From: JAHEFU01 sp020440645
GTDB lineage: Bacteria; 4484-113; JAFGCY01
DNA length: 64,000 nucleotides
Direction of reading: 5' to 3'
NCBI GenBank assembly: GCA_020440645.1
Contig: JAGRNR010000002.1
Coordinates: 114,550-178,549 of the forward strand
How positions within the stretch are numbered: position 1 is the stretch's first letter; each line of letters opens with the position of its first letter. The notes under the pieces are model-generated. The model did not search any database. It was not told the origin of the DNA and worked only from the letters and a program-made list of their open reading frames with translations. Made by a program: the position numbers and the translations under genes. Shown piece after piece: positions 51,243 through 59,320 of this stretch.

Positions 51243-51973
51243 TAGTGGATGCTGTCGCGCACCACGCCGTAGGTGCCGCCCCAGGCATCGGTCATCTGGT
51301 TGCGGATCTCCCACAGCTCGGGGAACAGCTTCTGCGCCATGCCACGGTTCAGCAGTTCCACGCTGCGGCCCTTCAGGCTCTTGGCACCGAGCCCGATTGA
51401 GCGGTGGATCAGCTGGATGTGGTGGTAGCGGAACTTCTGGAACAGCTCGTCATAGTCCGCGAGGCATTCCGCCACCATGTAGCAGTCGTCATGGGTGTAC
51501 CCGGAGTTGTAGACCTGCTCAATGGTCTTGCCGTAGTGGTCAAGGTAATGTTCCTTGTACGTGTCCCACAGCGGGTTGACCAGGCTCAGCAGGTTGTTGA
51601 AGCCGGGGGATTCCTGCCCGCTGCCGTTGCCAAGGTTCAGGCGGATCGGCTGGTACTCATGCGGGCTCATCGTCTCCAGTACCGGCAGGTGGTCGATCAT
51701 CAGCAGCTGGATGGTGTGCACCCGCTTGAACAGGGTGACCACGCGGTGCGTGTTGCGCTGCTCCATCCAGTCGATGATGCCAAGCAGGGTGTAGCCGATC
51801 AGCTTCATCCAGAGTTCCTCGCTCTGGTGCACGATCTGGAACATCAGTTCGTCCTCGTTGACGAACTCGGAGAAGTCCTTCTGGCAGTGCAGCAGCTGCT
51901 GGGTGTTGAGGTACTTCTCATAATCCAGGCTGCCGTCGCCGTGCATCTGGTCGTAAAAGGGTTTCCGGTCCAT
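51242..51973 (-). CDS. Tryptophan 2,3-dioxygenase family heme protein
   Basis: The family opens the indole ring of tryptophan to N-formylkynurenine using heme and O2. The 243-residue protein has YLNTQQLLHCQ, FQIVHQSEELWMKLI (substrate-side His), LPVLETMSPHEYQPIRLNLGNGSG (the carboxylate-binding Arg region) and FRYHHIQLIHRSIGLGAKSL. In the last block the second His of YHH aligns with the axial heme ligand (His240 of Xanthomonas TDO). It is shorter than classic TDO and uses KSLKGRS where TGGSxG is usual, so another substrate within the superfamily is possible. Ribosome-binding site GAGGAG. In the window the kynurenine route lacks a formamidase. Confidence 0.78.
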   Translation of the reverse strand: MDRKPFYDQMHGDGSLDYEKYLNTQQLLHCQKDFSEFVNEDELMFQIVHQSEELWMKLIGYTLLGIIDWMEQRNTHRVVTLFKRVHTIQLLMIDHLPVLETMSPHEYQPIRLNLGNGSGQESPGFNNLLSLVNPLWDTYKEHYLDHYGKTIEQVYNSGYTHDDCYMVAECLADYDELFQKFRYHHIQLIHRSIGLGAKSLKGRSVELLNRGMAQKLFPELWEIRNQMTDAWGGTYGVVRDSIH

Positions 51974-52181
51974 GTATGTCTCCTCGGTTGGTTGCGTGAA
52001 TGCGTGCGGAAGGGGCCGGCGTGATTACGAATCCGGCCGTTTCACGTAGCGCCAGGCGGCCTGGCTGCCGAGTATGTATTCAACTGACATACAGTTCCAT
52101 CTTACATCAATATCGGCCCGATTCACGGTACAATGGAGCTAGTGGTATGCCCCTGCGCGGGGCAGTATTGGGGACAGGATC

Positions 52182-52580
52182 ATGCGCCGGGAGATCAACC
52201 GGCAGGAGTATGAGGAAATGAGCAGCCAGCTTCAGGTTCGGCAGCACGGGAAGGTCACGGTCCTCACCGAGGACGAATTCTGGTCCGAGATCAGGCAGTT
52301 CAAGGTACGCCAGTTGATGAACTGGCATGAGGAGCTGCGGCTAAGGCGCTGGCATACCGAGGGGCTGTATGCCGTCACCGAGGAATACGAGGACCAGCTG
52401 GCGCAGATCCAGAAGATCCAGGAGCTGGAGCTCGCCGAACTGATGACGGAGCAGCTGGTTGACAACACCCAGCGCATCAACACCATCGAGCACCGCCTGC
52501 TGGGCATCGTGGTCTGGATGCTGATCCTGCTAGGCCTGCAGGTGGCGATCCTGCTCAAGTTCGGCTCGCAGATCTTCTAG
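52182..52580 (+). CDS. Small tail-anchored coiled-coil membrane protein
   Basis: A 132-residue protein of unknown function. A charged N-terminal region leads into a coiled-coil-like stretch (EEYEDQLAQIQKIQELELAE, then LMTEQLVDNTQRINTIEHRL). A single C-terminal membrane helix (LLGIVVWMLILLGLQVAILL) ends with KFGSQIF. This topology suggests a tail-anchored cytoplasmic protein. TACAAT lies about 50 nt upstream. No recognisable partner is adjacent; it is divergent from the dioxygenase gene. Confidence 0.6.
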   Translation: MRREINRQEYEEMSSQLQVRQHGKVTVLTEDEFWSEIRQFKVRQLMNWHEELRLRRWHTEGLYAVTEEYEDQLAQIQKIQELELAELMTEQLVDNTQRINTIEHRLLGIVVWMLILLGLQVAILLKFGSQIF

Positions 52581-52651
52581 GATCTCTCTAGCTGCTTTCC
52601 ATTTACTAAGTTGATTTGGTCAAGAGAGAATTTGTGCGCGTCAATATAACA

Positions 52652-52711
52652 TGAAGTAGGGAGGCGGTAATACCGCCTCCCGGGATGGGGTATTACCCCA
52701 TCCCTACGTCA
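52652..52711. repeat. REP double-hairpin element (copy B)
   Basis: TGAAGTA, then GGGAGGCGGTA/TACCGCCTCCC and GGGATGGGGTA/TACCCCATCCC, both perfect palindromes, then CTACGTCA. This is the best-preserved copy and lies 164 nt upstream of the transposase gene. Confidence 0.88.
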
Positions 52712-52840
52712 CCTTGGTATGCGGGAGATGAATGCTGAAGAGGGTGGCGGTGCTACCTCATCCACATATCTTCAGAATCAATCCATAGCTTTTCAATAAC
52801 AATTGGCAACATCTGCTCGAAGTAATTGTAAAAACAAACT

Positions 52841-52868
52841 TTGTCATTAAATGTAATTATGTTACAAT
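52841..52868 (+). promoter_or_regulatory. Promoter of REP-associated transposase, leaderless geometry
   Basis: TTGTCA (52841-52846), 16 nt, TACAAT (52863-52868), then 6 nt to the ATG. There is no ribosome-binding site, so the mRNA would start at or beside the start codon. Confidence 0.6.
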
Positions 52869-52874
52869 TGTTGC

Positions 52875-53387
52875 ATGAAGAAAAGAAAGTCGCCACGGTT
52901 TCCCGGCTTTGATTATTCAACACCCGGCGCGTATCACATCTCCATTTCGACAAAGGACAGAGTCCGATGGTTGGCATTCAATGCAGAAGATGGCTTGGCA
53001 TTAACTGAGATCGGGATTGCCGTTGCCAATAGTTGGAGGTCGTTGGAACAAGCAACTCCTAACGCGGTGCCTGATTACTTCGCTGTGATGCCGGACCACT
53101 TTCACGGGATAGTTCAAATCAACCTGCCATATCTACCCGGCTTTGATCCGGGAATCAGGGCCGACCTTAGAAATGTCATGCGCTGCTTCAAGCAATATAC
53201 ACAGCACCTTGCACGAAAGCTACTTATGGATCGTGGCGAGTGGCAAGAAGGAACCAGAATCTGGCAGTCTAGTTTTTATGACAACATGATCCGTGATGAA
53301 AAGCATCTTTATCTTGCTAGAAAGTATGTTCTCGAAAACGAACTGGCTTGGCGTCTGGAAAGGAAGCGAAAGCTAAACATGAAATAG
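52875..53387 (+). CDS. REP-associated tyrosine transposase (RAYT, Y1/IS200-like)
   Basis: Single-strand DNA transposase of the Y1 HUH class, which cleaves and joins REP hairpins. The 170-residue protein begins RFPGFDYSTPGAYHISISTKDR, has the HUH metal motif MPDHFHGIV (His75, His77) and the catalytic Tyr135 in WQSSFYDNMIRDEKHLYLAR, and ends with ENELAW. It is flanked by REP copies on both sides; its TAG stop lies inside copy C. Base composition is lower in GC than neighbouring genes, a sign of transfer. As with other RAYTs, only the REPs rather than the gene may be mobile. Confidence 0.9.
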   Translation: MKKRKSPRFPGFDYSTPGAYHISISTKDRVRWLAFNAEDGLALTEIGIAVANSWRSLEQATPNAVPDYFAVMPDHFHGIVQINLPYLPGFDPGIRADLRNVMRCFKQYTQHLARKLLMDRGEWQEGTRIWQSSFYDNMIRDEKHLYLARKYVLENELAWRLERKRKLNMK

Positions 53388-53437
53388 GGAAGCGGTAAAC
53401 CGCCTCTCGGCGGGGGTTTTACCCCCGCCCTACGTCA
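53380..53437. repeat. REP double-hairpin element (copy C)
   Basis: TGAAATA, then GGGAAGCGGTAA/ACCGCCTCTC (degenerate) and GGCGGGGGTTTTACCCCCGCC (perfect arms GGCGGGGGT / ACCCCCGCC), then CTACGTCA. It contains the stop codon of the transposase gene. Confidence 0.8.
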
Positions 53438-53460
53438 CGCTTGAGCGTTTGATGATTATT

Positions 53461-53520
53461 CGAAGTAGTGAGGAGTTAATACGGCCTACCGGGATGGGGT
53501 GTTACCCCATCCCTACGTCA
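53461..53520. repeat. REP double-hairpin element (copy D)
   Basis: CGAAGTA, a decayed first hairpin (GTGAGGAGTTAATACGG...), then a perfect second hairpin GGGATGGGGT/ACCCCATCCC and CTACGTCA. It abuts the end of the decarboxylase gene at 53521. Confidence 0.78.
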
Positions 53521-54903
53521 TTATTCTGTTGCCAATCTGTTCTCAATGCAATTCCCAATATCGGAGAGGAAGCGCTCAACCTTCGCCTCATCCAGGTGCG
53601 GCATAACCAGTACCTTGTAGACCGGGCGGCAGTACTGCCAGCCATCCTTCTGATAGGCGAACACGTGGCTCCAGCGCAGCACATAGCGTGAGTGGTCATT
53701 GAACAGATCAGTGAGCCTGCCGTGAGTGTCGTCATCCACGTCGTCCCCGATATGGAAGCCGAAGGTGTTCTGCGGGCTGTCTATCACCTTGAGCTGTGGG
53801 AAAGCGGCCAGGCCGCTGATTAATTGCTGCTTGAGCTGCATCATTTCCTCGAACTGGCGGCGGTAGCCATCGCGACCCATTGCGCTGAATGCCGCCCAGC
53901 AGGCCACGGCGGCTGCCCCGCTGCGTGAACCGCTGATGGTGTCATCGCGGCCTTCATGCAGGTAGCTGACCATCCGGCAGACATGGTCCAGCTGGCCCTT
54001 GCGGCAGATGAACATCCCGGCCGGGGCAGGCGTGCGGCCGAACTTGTGCGGGTCAATGGTGATGCTGTCAACGGCCGGGTTGGCAAAATCCCAGCCGCCG
54101 GGGTTGTGCTCACTGAAGGGCAGGGCGAGGCCGCCAAAGGCCGCGTCCACATGCACATGCCAGGCAAGGGCCGGGTAGCGCTGGCGGTACTCGCGCAGCA
54201 GGCCGAGCATGCCGTTCACGTCATCCACGGCACCGATGTGTGAGCTGCCGGCGTTGGCGACGATGATGATGCCGTCGAAGCCCTCGCGCAGCATGGCATC
54301 GATCTCCATGCGCATCGAGGCCAGGTCGATCCCGCCGTCGGGCCGCACGCTGCACAGCGCCAGTCCGCTGTGGCCACGCTCACGGCGGATGCGCAGCCAG
54401 CCGCGGGGCATTGGCTCCGCAGTGGCATTCTCCGGGCCGATGCCGATCAGGTCAGAGCCCTTCATCACGGAGTAATGCGCCTCGCAGCTGGCGATGATGC
54501 CGATCCGCAGGCAGCCGCGCTCGCGCAGGCGGTTGCGTCCGAGCCACATCCCCTGCAGGTTGGCTTCCGTGCCACCCGGGCAGATGTATCCGTCGGCGTT
54601 GGCCGCAGGATCATCCATGCCAAGCAGTTCTGCCGCCATGTACACCGCTTCGCGCTCGAGCGCACGGGTGCCGGCCCATTCCGGTTCGCCATCGCAGTTG
54701 GTGGTGGTGATGATGTTGTTAGGCTGGCGCGGCATCGCCTCTGCAAAGGCCGCAATGGCAATGTCCAGTGGCCGCGTCATCGGGAAAGAGAGGATTAGCG
54801 GGTAGCCGCTGTGGCGATGGTCGATGATGCCGTCGAGCGCCTCGCGCACACGCGCCAGCACCGCTGCCTCATCCATACCCACATCCGGCCAGTGCTGCTG
54901 CAC
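53521..54903 (-). CDS. PLP-dependent group II (aromatic/MfnA-type) amino-acid decarboxylase
   Basis: A 460-residue decarboxylase of the Pfam pyridoxal-deC fold. It has GYICPGGTEANLQGMWLGRN (106-123), EAHYSVMKGSDLIG, NAGSSHIGAVDDV, VHVDAAFGGLALPF (250-263) and the PLP Lys287 in SITIDPHKFGRTPAPAGMF. This resembles MfnA and tyrosine/aromatic-amino-acid decarboxylases; glutamate decarboxylase and sphingosine-phosphate lyase remain less likely alternatives. Its GTG overlaps the stop of the 1029-codon gene by one base (TAGTG), so the two are coupled. Its place near tryptophan genes suggests an aromatic substrate; inference. Confidence 0.78.
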   Translation of the reverse strand: MQQHWPDVGMDEAAVLARVREALDGIIDHRHSGYPLILSFPMTRPLDIAIAAFAEAMPRQPNNIITTTNCDGEPEWAGTRALEREAVYMAAELLGMDDPAANADGYICPGGTEANLQGMWLGRNRLRERGCLRIGIIASCEAHYSVMKGSDLIGIGPENATAEPMPRGWLRIRRERGHSGLALCSVRPDGGIDLASMRMEIDAMLREGFDGIIIVANAGSSHIGAVDDVNGMLGLLREYRQRYPALAWHVHVDAAFGGLALPFSEHNPGGWDFANPAVDSITIDPHKFGRTPAPAGMFICRKGQLDHVCRMVSYLHEGRDDTISGSRSGAAAVACWAAFSAMGRDGYRRQFEEMMQLKQQLISGLAAFPQLKVIDSPQNTFGFHIGDDVDDDTHGRLTDLFNDHSRYVLRWSHVFAYQKDGWQYCRPVYKVLVMPHLDEAKVERFLSDIGNCIENRLATE

Positions 54904-57900
54904 TACTGCCCCTGCCGCCAGACATTGAGTACATAGGGATTGTTCTCGTTGCCAATCATCATATCCAGGTTGCGCCTCATCAGGGCCAGTGCATCGGCCG
55001 CATCAGGGTTGTCCTGGGCCTGCCACTTGTTGTTCAGTGCGGTGGAATCACCACGGATGCCCCAGTCCTTGTCACCGAGCAGCAGGGTCACACTCTGGAT
55101 GGTGTCAACGGAGGGCAGCTCCTCCAGTGTCTGCAACGTGCGCAGCAGGCAACGGACCTGGGTCACGCTGGCCATCTGACTGCGATCGGGTGGGATGCTG
55201 CCGCTGCGCAACTGTGCCTGCTGGTCAAGCATTGCCAGGCAGTCTACTCCGTATTGATCCCAGTGCGCACGCAGTTGGCCGCTGACGCAGTCGCGCACAG
55301 TGATATGCGGGTGGTCCAGCAGGGCGAGGTAGAGCGGAGCGCAGTCCAACCCAAGTGTGGCGGCACTGACGATGGCGGATTGCAGGTCCTTCTCATCAGT
55401 GGCCGGGTCTGAGAGCATTGCCAGCAATTCCTCGTCGGCCGCATGGCTGCCGATCATTCCCATCACGCCGATCGCGCGGCGCCTGAGCTTCGTGTCGCCG
55501 AAGTAGTTGATCACCACATCGCCAAGCTCAGTGATCTTCAGGTCGCCGATTACGCGCAGCACGCAGTTGCGCTGGGTGTACACATCCGTGTCAGCAGCTC
55601 CGCGCAGGGCGTCCAGTACTGCTTCTCGGTCCAGCTCCATCAGCTTCGGATAGATGTCATTGAAGGCGCGCACGGCCAGCGAGTAGTCGTCATCCATTTC
55701 AGCGATGACAAATGGCAGCACAGGCATGCCGAAGGCGATGATGCGCTCGCGGGCTTTAGGCACAATCGCCACGTTCTCGCCGACCTCCCAGCGGATGGCA
55801 ATCTCCCACAGCTCGTCAAACACCTCCTGTGTCAAGTCGCCTTCGTAGGCGACCACCTCAGGCATCTCAACGTCATCACCGGGCGGCTGGTTGGGGCCAC
55901 TGGTGCTGGCCGTCTCCTCTGCATCCGGCGGCGGGGCGACGTCCCAGCCCATGCCGTAGCGCGAGTTGCTCCACATCGAACTGTCCGCCTGGTTGCCATC
56001 GGCGAGGTAGCTGTCGGTGCCGGCGAGGTCGACCAGTACGCCGATGCTCGCCGTGTCGCGCGCCGGCCGGCCGGCGTTCAGCCCACCGTCCTTGCGGGAG
56101 GCATAGGTGTCATTGCCGCTGCGGTCGATGTGGATGCCGACACTGTTCGTCAGGCCGGTGCCGTTGCAGCTCGTGTTGCCGAAATAGCGGTCATCACCAC
56201 CGCGGTCATGCAGGATGGAGGCCGCGAAGTCGTGGCTGCCGCCCTGGCCGAGCCCGCTGTGCATCACATATGTGTCGGAACCGGCCACGTCCACCAGCCC
56301 GCCGACCGCGAGGTGGATGCCGCTGCCCTGGCCGTACTGCGTCATTTCGTAGAGGTCGTTGCCAGCACCGTCCCACAGGAAGCCGCCGGAGTACCAGTAG
56401 CCGACGCCCTGGTTATAGATGTCGCCGAGGTAGCGGTCGTTGCCCTCGTAGTCGATCAGCATTGCGATCCCGCCGGCGTAGTCAATGTCGCGCTCTCCGA
56501 TGGCGAAGCCCTGGCTGAAGGACTGGTAGCGGTCGCCGAACAGCGGGGCATGCAGGTAGACTCCGCCGGCCTCGTAGACCTCATTGCCGCGCTGGTTGAT
56601 GCACAGCGCGATGCCGCTCGTGCGGGCGAAGGCCTGGGCCTCGCTCCAGGCGGAGTAGCTGTCGTTGTCAACCGCAGAAAGGATGTCGGGGTTGGCATTG
56701 GGGTCACGCTCATAGGCGTCAATCTCACCTTCGTTGCCTTCGGCGATGTCGAACTGCGGCGTGGAGTCCTGCGCGCCGTCGTACATCAGCGCGGTGCCGA
56801 AGCCGGCAGCACCCTGGCAGTAGGCCTTGCCGTCATAGCTGTCGGATCCGCCGTCGTCATAGAAGCAGGCCACGCCGCACATTGCGGCCCCGAGGCTGAC
56901 GCTGCCGGCGTAGTAGCGGTCGTCACCGCCGCCAAGGTCGTAGAACAGGCCGGTGCCGAGCACGGCGGCACCGAGCGTGATGTCGACGTCGGCGCAGTCG
57001 TAGAGGTCGTCGCCGCCCAGGTCGAGGAAGAAGCCGAAGCTGCCGTCCCCCAGCGGGGAGAAGTCGGCGGACATGCCTGTCGCCTCGAGACCGTCCGCGA
57101 GGCGCGGGCCGAAGCTGCGCCGGCCGTAGGCGGCACCGATCCGGCAGTTGCGGTAGGTGTCATTGCCACCGGGGTCGATAACGATCGCGAAGTCGCCGGT
57201 ATAGGTATCGTCGCCGTAGGTGCCAAGAGCCATCTGGCCGTACTCGGTCTGGATCACCCGCACCTCATCGCGCGGGAACATGTAGCCGAGCGGGGCCATT
57301 GCCAGCAGGCTGCCGGCCAGGTTGAAGGCCTCCTGGTAGGAGCTGTCAGGCCGGGCCGCAGCCGTCCTCATCAGTTCGTAAAGGGCATTTGAATCAAGCT
57401 CAGGCGGGGCATCTGCGTCAGCCACCAGCGGCCGCTCGACGTCGTGCCAGGCCATCGACTTGACGATCTGGCTGCGCAGCTGAGCATGCTCGTCGGCAGT
57501 GAGTTCGGTGTCGGGGAGGGCAGCGGTGGCAATGTCAAACAGGGCCAGCAGTTCCTCCTCATTCTGCGGGGTCGGGCGGCTGGACATGTCCACGAATGTG
57601 CCGTATTGCTGTTCGCGGGACAGTGCGTCAGCACTGATCATCAGGGACAGGCAGTCCAGGAAGCGGAAGTCGCCGTAGCCGGCCAGCGCATCCATGTAGT
57701 TGCCGATGTAAAGTGGATCGCGCATCATGTGGCGCACTGACTCGTAGCACTCGTAGCCCTGGGCGTAGTCCTTGTCGAACTGCAGGTCCTCAAGCGTCAT
57801 GTTGCCAGCCTGCATCGCCGTTGCCAGCGCTTCCAGCTCCTGCGCGGTATAAGTCCCGGCAGGTTCGGCGGCGATGCCGGCCGTGCCCAAAAGGCAGCTT

Positions 57901-57971
57901 GCCAGCAGTGCTGCGGCAATGCCAATGCAGCGATTCAGTGCAGCAGTGCGGACTCGATCGGAAGTATCCAT
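54903..57971 (-). CDS. Exported giant repeat protein (GGDDxY repeats, HEAT-like C-terminus)
   Basis: About 1022 residues from ATG 57971 (GGAGGAAC upstream), rather than the ATG at 57992, which precedes that site. Signal peptide (LLASCLLGTAGIAA). Residues about 240-650 hold at least 14 Asp/Gly/Tyr repeats of the form G(G/N)DDxYxxxxxxxGxAxxGxGxLxDxxG, for example DLGGDDLYDCADVDITLGAA and DLGGGDDRYYAGSVSLGAA. They suggest a calcium-rich beta-helix or solenoid with RTX-like turns. The last 300 residues are alpha-helical HEAT-like pairs. Function unknown. It is translated just ahead of the decarboxylase, which is an odd pairing. Confidence 0.75.
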   Translation of the reverse strand: MDTSDRVRTAALNRCIGIAAALLASCLLGTAGIAAEPAGTYTAQELEALATAMQAGNMTLEDLQFDKDYAQGYECYESVRHMMRDPLYIGNYMDALAGYGDFRFLDCLSLMISADALSREQQYGTFVDMSSRPTPQNEEELLALFDIATAALPDTELTADEHAQLRSQIVKSMAWHDVERPLVADADAPPELDSNALYELMRTAAARPDSSYQEAFNLAGSLLAMAPLGYMFPRDEVRVIQTEYGQMALGTYGDDTYTGDFAIVIDPGGNDTYRNCRIGAAYGRRSFGPRLADGLEATGMSADFSPLGDGSFGFFLDLGGDDLYDCADVDITLGAAVLGTGLFYDLGGGDDRYYAGSVSLGAAMCGVACFYDDGGSDSYDGKAYCQGAAGFGTALMYDGAQDSTPQFDIAEGNEGEIDAYERDPNANPDILSAVDNDSYSAWSEAQAFARTSGIALCINQRGNEVYEAGGVYLHAPLFGDRYQSFSQGFAIGERDIDYAGGIAMLIDYEGNDRYLGDIYNQGVGYWYSGGFLWDGAGNDLYEMTQYGQGSGIHLAVGGLVDVAGSDTYVMHSGLGQGGSHDFAASILHDRGGDDRYFGNTSCNGTGLTNSVGIHIDRSGNDTYASRKDGGLNAGRPARDTASIGVLVDLAGTDSYLADGNQADSSMWSNSRYGMGWDVAPPPDAEETASTSGPNQPPGDDVEMPEVVAYEGDLTQEVFDELWEIAIRWEVGENVAIVPKARERIIAFGMPVLPFVIAEMDDDYSLAVRAFNDIYPKLMELDREAVLDALRGAADTDVYTQRNCVLRVIGDLKITELGDVVINYFGDTKLRRRAIGVMGMIGSHAADEELLAMLSDPATDEKDLQSAIVSAATLGLDCAPLYLALLDHPHITVRDCVSGQLRAHWDQYGVDCLAMLDQQAQLRSGSIPPDRSQMASVTQVRCLLRTLQTLEELPSVDTIQSVTLLLGDKDWGIRGDSTALNNKWQAQDNPDAADALALMRRNLDMMIGNENNPYVLNVWRQGQ

Positions 57972-58105
57972 CGGTGTTCCTCCAGCGTGCATCCACGATA
58001 TCAGCTGTGCAGGATGGGTGTTGCAGGTATCACCGGCTTGTCAATATAATTAAGGTATACCAGACATGAATATATATTAAATACACTCTAATGCGCAAAA
58101 AACGC

Positions 58106-58133
58106 TTGACAAATGTTTGCTTCAGGTTAGAAT
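58106..58133 (+). promoter_or_regulatory. Sigma70-type promoter of the second RAYT-like gene
   Basis: TTGACA (58106-58111), 16 nt, TAGAAT (58128-58133). AAAGGAG at 58149-58155 then serves the ATG at 58161. A strong, canonical promoter in an AT-rich gap. Confidence 0.8.
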
Positions 58134-58160
58134 AGTGACAACAACAGTAAAGGAGCGCTT

Positions 58161-58784
58161 ATGAACCGCTTCCAACACGATGAAATCTTTTCTGAAGCAC
58201 CGATCAGTGTCCGCACTGGGCCGGGGGCTTTGAAGCTGATGACCCTGATGCTTGGCGATGCCTTGCCGGAGGACAAGCTGGCGAGCATCGTGGACTGCCT
58301 GCCGCAGGATGAACAGCGCGAGCGCCAGCGCCGCCTGCACCACCTGCTGGACAGTGGCTACGGCAGCTGCCTGCTGGCCAGGCCTGACGTGGCGGAGCTG
58401 GTGGACAGTGCCCTGCAGAGCTTCAATGGCCGGCAGTTTGAGCTGGTCAGCTGGGTGCTGATGCCAAGCCACATCCATATCCTCGCCGGCGCCAACTGCG
58501 GCTACCGGATGGAGCAGGTGCTTTTGGCCCTGATGGGCTGGACCGAGGAGAAGCTTGAGGAGCAGCTCGGGATCGAGGGCCGCATCTGGAGCCGGCAGTA
58601 CCGCGAGCAGGTGATCCGCGACGAGGAACATATGTTCGCAGCGATTGACTTCATCCACTCCGACCCGGTGCGCAGTGGGCTGTGCGTCGAAGCCGAGGAC
58701 TGGGAATACAGCTCAGCCAGCGGGCTGGACATCCGGCGCGTTGTCAGCGTGGTGGATGCGCTGCTGGAGGACCAGGCGGGCTGA
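58161..58784 (+). CDS. Second REP-type Y1 transposase-like protein
   Basis: A 207-residue member of the transposase IS200/RAYT superfamily, of a different branch from the 52875 gene. It has a helical N-terminal half, SCLLARPDVAELVDSALQSF, the HUH motif VLMPSHIHILAG (His104, His106), and WSRQYREQVIRDEEHMFAAI with Tyr147, then FIHSDPVRSGLC and DWEYSSAS, which are typical RAYT C-terminal words. Codon use matches the host, so it is old or well adapted. No REP double hairpin is adjacent; instead a heptamer-phased inverted repeat follows directly. Confidence 0.85.
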   Translation: MNRFQHDEIFSEAPISVRTGPGALKLMTLMLGDALPEDKLASIVDCLPQDEQRERQRRLHHLLDSGYGSCLLARPDVAELVDSALQSFNGRQFELVSWVLMPSHIHILAGANCGYRMEQVLLALMGWTEEKLEEQLGIEGRIWSRQYREQVIRDEEHMFAAIDFIHSDPVRSGLCVEAEDWEYSSASGLDIRRVVSVVDALLEDQAG

Positions 58785-58785
58785 A

Positions 58786-58882
58786 CAGACAACAGACTTC
58801 AGACTACAGACTACAGATCCTGTATTAGGCTTTGATGTGGCAACATGGGATCTGAAGTCTGTTGTCTGATGTCTGTGCTCTG
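58786..58882. repeat. Heptamer-phased inverted repeat after the second RAYT-like gene
   Basis: CAGACAA, CAGACTT, CAGACTA, CAGACTA, CAGATCC on the left (58786-58820) and GGATCTG, AAGTCTG, TTGTCTG, ATGTCTG on the right (58848-58882), forming a long imperfect stem. It could also serve as the transposase terminator or substrate. Confidence 0.7.
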
Positions 58883-58889
58883 CTTTCCC

Positions 58890-59276
58890 TCAACCAGGGA
58901 AAGCCCAGCCGAAGGCATATGTCTGGGCTGGGACACTGACGATCGCGATCCAGATCGCGGCCCAGCGGACATCCTTCTCAGGCATCTTGCAGATTGCCAG
59001 CATGATGAAGTAGGACGCCAGGCTGCACAGTGCGGCGTACATCGTGCCGGCCAGGGCATGCAGTTCACCGCCGATGGTGATGATGGAGATGATGAAGGCC
59101 ACGACCTGCAGCATGCAGGAGCAGCCCGCGCTCTGGCCAATCAGCTTGTTGCCACGCAGCGGCATGTGGAAGTGCTCGTATATCTTCCACAGCAGCAGTC
59201 CGACGGGCAACAGCACGAGGCTTATGAGCATGCTCAGTGCCAGGCCGATCCAGTTGGCATCGATCACCGGGTCCAT
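58890..59276 (-). CDS. Small hypothetical membrane protein
   Basis: A 128-residue protein with four predicted membrane helices (IGLALSMLISLVLLPVGLLL, LQVVAFIISIITIG, ALAGTMYAALCSLASYFIML and AAIWIAIVSVPAQTYAF). There is no recognised domain. The cysteine pair GCSCML near residue 52 is the only odd feature. TACAAT lies 8 nt upstream of the ATG. It is downstream of rarA in the same direction. Confidence 0.6.
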   Translation of the reverse strand: MDPVIDANWIGLALSMLISLVLLPVGLLLWKIYEHFHMPLRGNKLIGQSAGCSCMLQVVAFIISIITIGGELHALAGTMYAALCSLASYFIMLAICKMPEKDVRWAAIWIAIVSVPAQTYAFGWAFPG

Positions 59277-59320
59277 CCGCCGCCATTGTAGGCCGGGCGG
59301 AGCAGTGTGTCACGCCGGAC

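Noticed and set aside
52652..53520. REP copies considered as a CRISPR array
   Set aside because: Only four copies, each an imperfect double palindrome at irregular distances, with a transposase gene rather than spacers between them, and no cas genes.
55443..57392. 649-codon open frame on the plus strand opposite the giant repeat protein
   Set aside because: It is antisense to a gene with clear repeats, signal peptide and ribosome-binding site. Its translation is a Val/Ala/Arg-rich shadow of the GGDDxY repeats with no recognisable motif.
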